NCBI GenBank assembly: GCA_015490475.1
Contig: WFXT01000128.1
Coordinates: 1 to 8,516, forward strand
Direction of reading: 5' to 3'
Length of the DNA stretch: 8,516 nucleotides
From: Bacteroidota bacterium
GTDB lineage: Bacteria; Bacteroidota; Bacteroidia; JAADEI01
The position numbers and the translations under genes are program-made. Positions 1-6,027 of this stretch are shown here, piece by piece. Each line of letters begins with the position of its first letter. Position 1 is the first letter of the stretch. The notes beneath the pieces are model-generated. The model was not told where the DNA came from. It worked only from the letters and a program-made list of their open reading frames with translations, and ran no database searches.

Positions 1-259
1 AGGAACATATACCACATATCATCTTTTGATATCATAAAAGGGTCTGCTACAAATTCTGCTGTTACATCGTTTACTTCTTTTGCACTTATTACCGGATTTT
101 TAATAAATGTCGGTTGAGCAAGATCAAAAGGTGAACTTCCGGTATAGATACCAATGGACCACTTATTTTCCTTTGAAAATATAAACCTTCGAAGAATTCT
201 CCTGAAAAAGACGCCGCTAAAAAAACAGCTGTATATGCTAAAAAATCTACGATTGTCAT
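1..259 (-). pseudogene. 5' part of a GINT1_N/GH43-like protein gene, frame broken, runs off the left edge
   Basis: Seen: one minus-strand frame is open from 296 down to base 1. From about 179 it encodes a recognisable block with KWSIGIYTGSSPFDL, then KNPVISAKEVNDV, AEFVADPFM and WYMF at the edge. I recognise this as the start of the bacterial domain related to the N-terminal part of glucosamine inositolphosphorylceramide transferase 1, a GH43-like beta-propeller often found in polysaccharide loci; this is from memory of the family, not a search. The frame has no ATG, GTG or TTG from its upstream stop (297-299) until ATG 33-35, which is inside the conserved block. In another frame, ATG at 257-259 opens MTIVDFLAYTAV and leads into a T7 run (A7 at 219-225 on the plus strand). 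One extra T there would join it to the conserved frame as a short hydrophobic N-terminus, then RRILRRF, then the domain. It is therefore probably a frameshifted gene, a homopolymer error or a phase-variable gene. No good ribosome site precedes ATG 259. The rest lies outside the window. Confidence 0.55.
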
Positions 260-309
260 AATGTTTTTTCTTAAATAATGAGGGTAGACTAATCTTTTAA
301 TGTAGTAGT

Positions 310-411
310 TTACTGTTGTCCTAAAATTTCAATTTCCGCTATAGATGTCCATGATTTACTATCGACTCTAATCCAGTGATAAGCTTCATAGGCGGATATT
401 ATCCATTCCTG
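310..411 (-). pseudogene. Relic of the C-terminal end of an F5/8 type C (discoidin)-like domain
   Basis: A 33-codon open stretch with no start codon lies between two stops (412-414 and 310-312). Its product includes EWIISAYEAYHWIRVDS followed by KSWTSIAEIEILG and a stop. The WTSIAEIEILG ending, close before a stop, is the usual last strand of discoidin/F5-8C carbohydrate-binding domains, where W-T-S/A-x-A-E-I is conserved. Nothing upstream in this frame or the other two restores the rest of the domain before the large gene's stop at 455. It looks like the tail left after deletion or recombination removed the rest of a gene. Its frame differs from that of the neighbouring large gene, so a simple read-through extension does not join them. 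The call rests on about 30 residues and could be coincidental. Confidence 0.35.
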
Positions 412-424
412 TTACCACTGGATT
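370..424. repeat. Nested inverted repeat in the spacer after the large gene
   Basis: AATCCAGTG (370-378) and CACTGGATT (416-424) form a perfect 9-base inverted repeat around a 37-base loop, and the loop contains GGATA-T-TATCC (394-404). It lies 31 bases downstream of the large gene's stop and overlaps the F5/8-like relic. No T-run follows on the minus strand, so it is not a standard intrinsic terminator. It could be a weak mRNA 3'-end structure or chance. Confidence 0.3.
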
Positions 425-454
425 TGGGCATATAATACTACATATTAAAGATCT

Positions 455-3400
455 TTACTGCGTGGTAAAAGATCCAACTTCACTTTCTGCCTGAGCGCCG
501 TTACCATCATCAGCAACAACCTTCCAGTAATATGTTGTGCCTGTACTGAGGTCATTGGCAGTATAGCTTACCTCGCTGGTGGTTGATGTATTGTCTCCGG
601 AACTGGTATTAGTCACATTGTTTCCGCTGCCACCTCCGCTACCACAAGCACTAAGTATAAAGGCTGACAGTATCAAGGCAGCAATGAAAAGGGCAAGCTT
701 TCTTCTTCTGCTAAGATCACCGGAGAATATGGCACCAAACAATAATAAAACACCGAACCCTCCTATTCCGGCAAAATAGATTCTCTTTTCCACATCTGTT
801 GAAGCAATCTTTACAGGATTACAGTTCGTGAAATTCTGATCTTCGCAATAGTAAAGGGTATAGTTTACCGGATCCTTATCTGGATCTGAAGAGGCTTCCC
901 ATCTGAAGGTTACCGTTGTTCCGTCAATTATATCACCGTCAGCAGGATATAAGAGCTTCGGCACCGATGGTGGTTGGTTATTGTCAGATACAAAGAACAC
1001 CTCAATTGAATGATCCTCCTGAACATTCTCGATACTATAGATATTCTGAATTATAAGATTTGTAACATCTACGGAATTATCAAGAAGTTTTAAAAGATGG
1101 TAGCCGCTTCCTGTTGTTATTGAACATGTGGTGCTTGAATCCTCAATAACAGTTGCTGGATTACATGAGAGTGTGCCATCTCCTTTTGCCACTGTTGTAG
1201 TTATCGTATAAGTTACATTGAGTGCGAATGTTGCAACAATTGTATGGTCTTCTTTTACATTGCCAATTGTATAAGAATTACCAGAGACTGAAGTTGTAAC
1301 ATCGGACCCATTATCAGTAAGTTTGACCAGATAATATCCAGAGTCAGGTGTGATGGTGCATGTGGAAGAGCTATTATAGTCTACAGTTGAAGGAGTACAT
1401 GAAATGGTTCCATTCCCATTGGATGAGGTAGTGATAGTAAATGCATCAATAGCAAAACTTGCCGTAACAGTGCAGTCAGATGTTATCGGTCCAGTGGTAA
1501 ATGTATTGCCTGTGAGAGTACCACCACAACCTGTTACCGACTCTATATGATAACCAGTATCAGCAGTAACAGCAAATGTCTTTGTCTCTCCATGCGTAAC
1601 CTGAACATTTCCAGACGGTGAAATAGAACCACCTGCACCAGCTGTTGCAGTAACAGTATAGATGTTAATAGCAAAAGTGGCCTCGACTGTATGACTTTCG
1701 GATACATTCGATATTGTGTATTCGCCATTGGAAACAGAAGCTGTTACATCCGTACCATTGTCTGTTAGACTTACAAGGTGATAACCTGTAGCAGGGCTGA
1801 CTGTACAGGTGGATGAATCATTATAATTAACAGGTGAATCACAACGTAGAGTACCCTGCCCGCTTAATACATTTGTGCTAATTGTATATTGATTAATTGC
1901 AAATGTTGCCTCTATCGTATGGTTTGCTGTAACATTGCTGAATGTATAGCTTGTCACTGCACCAACTGAGGAGCCATCCACTACCACATCTGCCACATGA
2001 TAGCCTGTGTCAGGCGTTATCAAAAAGCTCTGGCTCTCTCCGTGATTTACCGTTACTGCTCCGGATGGATTGATTGAACCATTCGTACCTGCCGTGGCTG
2101 TGATTGTATAGATTTTGATATCAAACTGTGCTGCCACATTCCTTGCCTGATCCATTGTAATCTGACAGGTTGTGGCAGTTCCTGTACAGCCACCTCCATC
2201 CCATCCCGCAAAAATGGAACTTGCATCAGGACTTGCAGTAAGGGTTACAGAAGTACCACTTCCGTATGTTTCGGTACAGTCGGTACCACAGTCAATACCC
2301 GTGGGAACGGATGTGACCGTACCTGAACCCAGACCACTCTTGCTTACCGTCAAAAGATAGGTAATGGGTGAAAAGGTGGCATCCAAAGTGTGGTTCTCCT
2401 GGACATTTGAGATAATGTAGGTGTCTCCGAAAACAGAACCTGTCACATCAGAATTGTTGTCAAGAAGCTGCTGGAGCTCGTATCCTGCATCCGGTGTAAT
2501 GGTGCATGTCGTACTATCGCCTGCTTCAACAGAGTTTTTATCGCAACTTATTGTTCCGTTAGTCGGTGTGACAACGGTAATGGTGAAGAAAAGAGCCCTA
2601 TATCCTATACCACTCTGACCGTCATTGTAATGTTTTAGTATTTCTGCAGATGTCAGGGCCTTGTTATAAAGCGCGACCTCATCAATTGTTCCCGTAAAGA
2701 AGAATGAATTATTCAGGTACCCGATATTCAGGTCAGCCTGAGCATCAAATCCTGACTGATAAGAATAGGTTTGAGAAGCAGCTAACTGTCCGTCCACATA
2801 GAGAAGGTTCTTTCCGGTACTTCCGTCACGAACAGCCACAATATGGTGCCACTGGCCGTCAGTTATGGACGGACCAGTTAACTTAACAGCATCTCCCGTA
2901 TTATCTGACAACCTGAAGGTAGCCTCACCCGTTGAGTTCCAGCAGCCGATCCACCACTGAAGCCCCGAACCGTTATCTCTTCCGACTACCACCTCGTTGA
3001 AATCGATACCGGAACCTGCACAGGTCTGTCCTGAAACACCTTTCATCCAGAACTCAATACTGAAGCTATCATCCACTGCCCAGTCAAAGCTATTGTCATC
3101 CAGAACATCGAGCGCATCGTTTGCACCGTCAAACTGCAAAGCTCCGTATTGATGGTATTGCTGCTGACTGTTCACCTGCCCCAGCACAAGAGTCGGACAG
3201 TTCGTACATGTGGCATTGTTGGTGCCATAATAATCATTAAAAGGTGATGCATTTTCATCCAGTTTCCAGTAATGTGTGATGCCTGTGGGATATTTCACGA
3301 TGTCCAGATCATATGTCTGTGTATCTGTGCCTGAAGAGTTTGAGGCTTCTACGGTTACACCGTAGACTCCCGTAGTTGACGGTTGCCAGCTTATCAGTCC

Positions 3401-4987
3401 CGAGTTGGTATCTATTGTCATTCCCGTAGGAGGAGAGGTCAGGCTGTAGGTAGGCAGAGGATTTCCCGAGGCATCTACGTTGTAGCTGTAGCTACCACCC
3501 ACTCCGCCTTCGACGATCGGAACAGAGGTTATGGAAGGTACAAGATCACCACAAACCGGCAGGAAGCTGGAAAGGGTGTTATACCAAACAGTTGCCATCT
3601 TATCATATCCAGTCTGATTGGGATGTATGGAATCTGACATATCGGTTGTGTAATCAAGTGCGCTTTCGTGATCAACAACAATAATCTTATCTTCATTGGT
3701 TATTCTGGTATTCGCCATCTGCTGGACTGCATTATTGAATGTGAAGGTGGTATCATCGAGACCGTCTCCGTCGGTATCTGTACCATCTGTTCTGCTGATA
3801 ATTCTTGCAAGTAATACATTGGCATCCGTACTGAATCTGTCTATCTCATCCAATATTGTTTCTATCTCCGTTACACTCTGCCCACCAACTGTAATATCAT
3901 TGGTACCTATGTGTAACAGCACAACATCCGCAGGATTTGCAGTAAGGAAGCTATAGACATTCGGTGCAATATCCTGTCCCGTTCCAGAGCCGTCTGCATG
4001 CCAGCCACCATGTCCTTCATGCTCTATATCAAAGTCAGGAAAAGCTGGTCCGTCCTCAAGACCACCTACTAAATCAATTTTAAATCCAGCAGCCTCCAGA
4101 TCCAGAAATAGTTTCCTCCTGAAGCCTATAAACTCGGTCGGATTGTCGGCATTGTACCCACGCGTTATCGAGTCACCAAGAGGCATGATTCTCACTGCAG
4201 AAGCACACCCACAGTACCCCCAGCGAAGACCGATTGCACCGTCATTGTAATGCTGTTTAACTTCATTCTCAGAAAGAACCCTATTGTACAGGGCTACCTC
4301 GTCTATAGTTCCCTGGAAGTGAAAAGCATCACTCAGGTGTCCAACATTAAGGTCCACTGTAGAGTCAAACCCTGCCGTATATGAAATGGCTTGTGAAGCA
4401 ACCAGTTGTCCATCAACATAAAGCAGGTTAGAACCTATTTCGGAATTACGTATAGCTACAATATGATGCCAATTACCATCATTTATTGGTGGGCCTTCAA
4501 GCTTTAGATATGTATTGTTTGTATCTCCTAATCTGAAGATAGCTGTCCCGGTGGTATTCCAACAACCAATCCACCACTGAAAACCAGCCCCATCGTAACG
4601 ACCAATTATCACCTCATTATTGTCAATCCCGGCTGCTGTACATGTCTGTCCGTCAATACCTTTTATCCACACTTCAACAGAGAAGCTATCCGTAGCTGCC
4701 CAGTTAAAAGAGTTATCAGAAGGAATATTTATTGCTGTAGTAGCTCCGTCAAAGTACTGTCCACCGTTAATCCGGCCAGGAGCTATTGTTGGACAAGAGC
4801 CGTTTGTGCAACTGCCATCAATTGTGCCAATATAATCGGTAAATACCGTGCCAGTACTCTCGTCTAACTTCCAATAAGAGGTGATGCCCTGGGGACAACC
4901 ACTCACCTGAGACCAGGCTATGGATGGCAATATAACTAACAATGCCATCCATAGCATCAAGCTTTTTGATCTCTTGAATAAATTCAT
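455..4987 (-). CDS. Giant secreted LamG / SGNH esterase / InlB-like repeat protein with internal membrane hairpin and lipobox
   Basis: The product has 1510 residues. Residues 1-26 form a Sec signal peptide (KRSK, hydrophobic core, likely cut AWS|Q). LamG/concanavalin-like domain 1 is at 33-250. An SGNH hydrolase domain at 263-476 has RIMPLGDSITRG (nucleophile Ser273), GTND (361-364) and DSIH (Asp452, His455), all catalytic residues present; the wording is closest to CE3 acetyl esterases. An Ig/cadherin-like (He_PIG type) domain is at 483-565 and LamG 2 at 567-790. Seven repeats of about 75 residues (801-1334) are of divergent InlB-B type. An FN3 domain (about 1338-1510) is interrupted at 1402-1470 by two hydrophobic segments, an RRRK turn and the lipobox LSAC (Cys1448). 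The protein probably sits on the cell surface, binding and deacetylating glycan; its substrate is unknown. ATG 4985-4987 has GGAGGT four bases upstream. The sulfotransferase gene ends 37 bases upstream on the same strand, so the two are probably co-transcribed. The ORF is intact and confidence in the architecture is high; the function is inferred. Confidence 0.93.
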   Translation of the reverse strand: MNLFKRSKSLMLWMALLVILPSIAWSQVSGCPQGITSYWKLDESTGTVFTDYIGTIDGSCTNGSCPTIAPGRINGGQYFDGATTAINIPSDNSFNWAATDSFSVEVWIKGIDGQTCTAAGIDNNEVIIGRYDGAGFQWWIGCWNTTGTAIFRLGDTNNTYLKLEGPPINDGNWHHIVAIRNSEIGSNLLYVDGQLVASQAISYTAGFDSTVDLNVGHLSDAFHFQGTIDEVALYNRVLSENEVKQHYNDGAIGLRWGYCGCASAVRIMPLGDSITRGYNADNPTEFIGFRRKLFLDLEAAGFKIDLVGGLEDGPAFPDFDIEHEGHGGWHADGSGTGQDIAPNVYSFLTANPADVVLLHIGTNDITVGGQSVTEIETILDEIDRFSTDANVLLARIISRTDGTDTDGDGLDDTTFTFNNAVQQMANTRITNEDKIIVVDHESALDYTTDMSDSIHPNQTGYDKMATVWYNTLSSFLPVCGDLVPSITSVPIVEGGVGGSYSYNVDASGNPLPTYSLTSPPTGMTIDTNSGLISWQPSTTGVYGVTVEASNSSGTDTQTYDLDIVKYPTGITHYWKLDENASPFNDYYGTNNATCTNCPTLVLGQVNSQQQYHQYGALQFDGANDALDVLDDNSFDWAVDDSFSIEFWMKGVSGQTCAGSGIDFNEVVVGRDNGSGLQWWIGCWNSTGEATFRLSDNTGDAVKLTGPSITDGQWHHIVAVRDGSTGKNLLYVDGQLAASQTYSYQSGFDAQADLNIGYLNNSFFFTGTIDEVALYNKALTSAEILKHYNDGQSGIGYRALFFTITVVTPTNGTISCDKNSVEAGDSTTCTITPDAGYELQQLLDNNSDVTGSVFGDTYIISNVQENHTLDATFSPITYLLTVSKSGLGSGTVTSVPTGIDCGTDCTETYGSGTSVTLTASPDASSIFAGWDGGGCTGTATTCQITMDQARNVAAQFDIKIYTITATAGTNGSINPSGAVTVNHGESQSFLITPDTGYHVADVVVDGSSVGAVTSYTFSNVTANHTIEATFAINQYTISTNVLSGQGTLRCDSPVNYNDSSTCTVSPATGYHLVSLTDNGTDVTASVSNGEYTISNVSESHTVEATFAINIYTVTATAGAGGSISPSGNVQVTHGETKTFAVTADTGYHIESVTGCGGTLTGNTFTTGPITSDCTVTASFAIDAFTITTSSNGNGTISCTPSTVDYNSSSTCTITPDSGYYLVKLTDNGSDVTTSVSGNSYTIGNVKEDHTIVATFALNVTYTITTTVAKGDGTLSCNPATVIEDSSTTCSITTGSGYHLLKLLDNSVDVTNLIIQNIYSIENVQEDHSIEVFFVSDNNQPPSVPKLLYPADGDIIDGTTVTFRWEASSDPDKDPVNYTLYYCEDQNFTNCNPVKIASTDVEKRIYFAGIGGFGVLLLFGAIFSGDLSRRRKLALFIAALILSAFILSACGSGGGSGNNVTNTSSGDNTSTTSEVSYTANDLSTGTTYYWKVVADDGNGAQAESEVGSFTTQ
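578..784 (-). other. Membrane hairpin with internal lipobox inserted in the FN3 domain
   Basis: Residues 1402-1470. Segment 1 is hydrophobic (1403-1422, IYFAGIGGFGVLLLFGAIF). A basic turn follows with RRRK at 1427-1430. Segment 2 (1431-1447) ends in FILSA, and Cys1448 (bases 644-646) makes the lipobox L-S-A-C, followed by GSGGGSGNN and a Ser/Thr/Asn linker. FN3-type sequence precedes it (FRWEASSDPDKDPVNYTLYY) and resumes after it (SYTANDLSTGTTYYWKVVADDGNG). Positive-inside topology places RRRK in the cytoplasm and Cys1448 at the outer face of the inner membrane, where Lgt and Lsp act. Whether it is processed cannot be read from sequence. Confidence 0.8.
986..2587 (-). repeat. Seven tandem ~75-residue divergent InlB-B-like repeats
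   Basis: Units lie at about residues 801-873, 876-957, 958-1031, 1032-1107, 1108-1181, 1182-1257 and 1258-1334 (about 225 bases each). Most follow the pattern Y-T-I-T, a short gap, G-T/S-I, a variable middle, a T-P-x-x-G-Y core, then N-V-x-x-x-H-T-x-x-A-T-F. Units 1, 4, 6 and 7 carry a Cys pair (GTISC then STTCTITP style) and a DN-x-x-DVT block. Units 3 and 5 instead have the SPSG / HGE pattern. Unit 2 is a third type (FAGWDGGGCTGT). Units 3-4 and 5-6 form a two-unit higher-order repeat. Such stalks extend domains away from the cell surface. Plus-strand ORFs here are shadows. Confidence 0.8.
2618..4891 (-). repeat. Duplicated LamG domains flanking the esterase
   Basis: LamG copy 1 (residues 33-250, bases 4238-4891) and copy 2 (residues 567-790, bases 2618-3289) align along nearly their full length, at about 60% identity by eye. 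Shared landmarks are YWKLDE, DNSF-W, the GLQWWIGCW/GFQWWIGCW block, WHHIVA-R, NLLYVDGQL-ASQ and the ending GTIDEVALYN plus HYNDG. Copy 2 has a short QQYHQYG insertion. The SGNH and Ig-like domains lie between the copies, consistent with duplication of one carbohydrate-binding module and insertion of a catalytic cassette. Confidence 0.85.
3560..4201 (-). other. SGNH/CE3-like esterase domain within the large protein
   Basis: Residues 263-476. Block I is GDSIT (4163-4177, Ser273), the Asn/Asp block is GTND (3896-3907) and the catalytic Asp-x-x-His is DSIH (3623-3634), followed by PNQTGYDKMA. The R-I-M-P-L-G-D-S-I-T opening and the H-P-N-x-x-G-Y-x-K-M-A ending match the CE3/GDSL-2 group of carbohydrate acetyl esterases. 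All three triad residues and the oxyanion Asn are present, so an active enzyme is expected. It acts outside the cytoplasm because the protein has a signal peptide. The domain carries an acidic DTDGDGLDD insertion (residues 403-411). Confidence 0.85.
4910..4987 (-). other. Sec signal peptide of the large surface protein
   Basis: Residues 1-26 begin MNLFKRSKS, continue with a hydrophobic core (LMLWMALLVIL) and end in P-S-I-A-W-S, giving an A-x-S motif for signal peptidase I between Ser26 and Gln27. There is no lipobox here: the first Cys after it is residue 31 and has no lipobox context. The ectodomain is therefore exported, and the internal lipobox near the C-terminus is a second, separate membrane signal. 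Confidence 0.85.
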
Positions 4988-4991
4988 GGCT

Positions 4992-4997
4992 ACCTCC
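4992..4997 (-). promoter_or_regulatory. Ribosome binding site of the large gene
   Basis: GGAGGT on the minus strand, four bases before ATG 4985-4987. It is the strongest Shine-Dalgarno match in the window and fixes this start directly before the signal peptide. Confidence 0.8.
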
Positions 4998-5024
4998 GTT
5001 ATTATTCAAATCATGTTTTCAGGC

Positions 5025-6020
5025 TTAATAGTCACTTAAAAAATAGAGTTTGCTCCTTATTCGGCTTAGTCTAATGAGCCTCTTTGTATGAACTCGTAAA
5101 GAGGTTGAAATCCGGTTTAGAATAACCCTGATGTCTAATATTATGGAAAGGGATTTTCTCTGAACTCTGGAAAGATGCTTATTGGAAAAATCATACCCAA
5201 GAGAAGAAAGCTCTTCATACTTCCTAAACTCACGTGTAACGAGTATCTGTTGAATAGGAGAGAGATTCTTCTTCCATTTATCTACATCCTTAGCTTCCGG
5301 AGGTCTGTAGTAACTCTTCTTGTCATACCATATTTCATCTGATTTTGTAGTAATAGCCTTCTCACCCAGGTGGGAAAATCTTTCAGGATAAAGCATCGCT
5401 TCTGTCCATTCTATTCCTAAGAACTCACAGATCCTTTTAGTTTGTTCTTCCGGTTTTCTAACCAGTTCTTCATAAGTAACGGTTAGAATCTTTTCAGGAT
5501 ATTTTTTTGAGACTTCAAATCCCGCGGCGAGGTTCCTTTTCAGATACTCCAAGCTCACTGCAAGATTGCTTGTATAATAGGGTGGAACCACCCCCTTGTC
5601 CAAGGCTCTTTTTCTAACTTGAATCATCGACGAAATCACAGCCCGAGGATCTCTAACAATATGTATGTAATGTGCCTCAGGGAAAAGCTGTATCAAATCC
5701 TCAAAGAACATTATATTCTCGGGAGTCTTCTCACTTAAGTATTTACAGTCCTGTTTGTCTGCTAATGGCAATAAAAAATCCGAAATCATGTTCCGAATCA
5801 TTCTATCCACATCTTCATAAGTACAAAACAGATCGATATATTCAGCTTTGATGGATTTATACATTTTTTGTTTCAGCCTTAAAATATCGGGAAGATGCAA
5901 AAACTCCGGGCCGCCGCAAATGTCAGGATGGCAATCAAGCATGTTCTGCAAAAGAGTGGTTCCCGATCGCGGAGCTCCTCCGATAAAAATAAATCTTTCT
6001 TCTTGGTTGCTTGTAATCAT
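5025..6020 (-). CDS. Sulfotransferase (Sulfotransfer_3 / TPST-like)
   Basis: The product has 331 residues. It transfers sulfate from PAPS to a hydroxyl on a glycan or protein, and is cytosolic since no signal peptide or membrane segment is seen. The 5'-phosphosulfate loop is GGAPRSGTTLL (residues 14-24). MLDCHPDICGGPEF follows, with Glu39 placed like the catalytic Glu of tyrosylprotein sulfotransferases. SEKTP lies at 96-100 and the 3'-phosphate motif HIVRDPRAVISSM at 120-132 (Arg123, Ser130). VTYEEL at 181-186 precedes the usual FLGIEW, and WKKNLSP lies at 249-255. The last 50 residues are strongly basic (many Arg/Lys) and unlike the core; they may be a membrane-surface or partner-binding tail. 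ATG 6018-6020 has no Shine-Dalgarno, but the next Met (27) is inside the P-loop helix, so this start is needed. It lies 220 bases after wzt and 37 bases before the large surface gene. The substrate is unknown: the exported glycan is the likely one, a protein tyrosine the alternative. Confidence 0.9.
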   Translation of the reverse strand: MITSNQEERFIFIGGAPRSGTTLLQNMLDCHPDICGGPEFLHLPDILRLKQKMYKSIKAEYIDLFCTYEDVDRMIRNMISDFLLPLADKQDCKYLSEKTPENIMFFEDLIQLFPEAHYIHIVRDPRAVISSMIQVRKRALDKGVVPPYYTSNLAVSLEYLKRNLAAGFEVSKKYPEKILTVTYEELVRKPEEQTKRICEFLGIEWTEAMLYPERFSHLGEKAITTKSDEIWYDKKSYYRPPEAKDVDKWKKNLSPIQQILVTREFRKYEELSSLGYDFSNKHLSRVQRKSLSIILDIRVILNRISTSLRVHTKRLIRLSRIRSKLYFLSDY

Positions 6021-6027
6021 AGTAAAA

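Noticed and set aside
446..457. Perfect 12-base palindrome TAAAGATCTTTA at the stop of the large gene
   Set aside because: It has no loop and no following T-run, so it cannot form a normal terminator hairpin. A palindrome of this size in AT-rich DNA can be chance.
1402..1881. Repeated Cys-rich DNA in the large gene as a CRISPR or recombination array
   Set aside because: The repetition follows the protein repeat of about 225 bases and diverges at synonymous sites; there are no short identical direct repeats with unique spacers.
3383..3956. Plus-strand ORFs of 84 and 86 codons opposite the SGNH domain
   Set aside because: They lie wholly antisense to a well-supported domain with intact catalytic motifs, have no ribosome site of note, and encode no recognisable protein.
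4818..5009. Minus-strand 63-codon ORF starting upstream of the large gene
   Set aside because: It overlaps the signal peptide region of the large gene in another frame, while the large gene has the strong GGAGGT site and a clear signal peptide.
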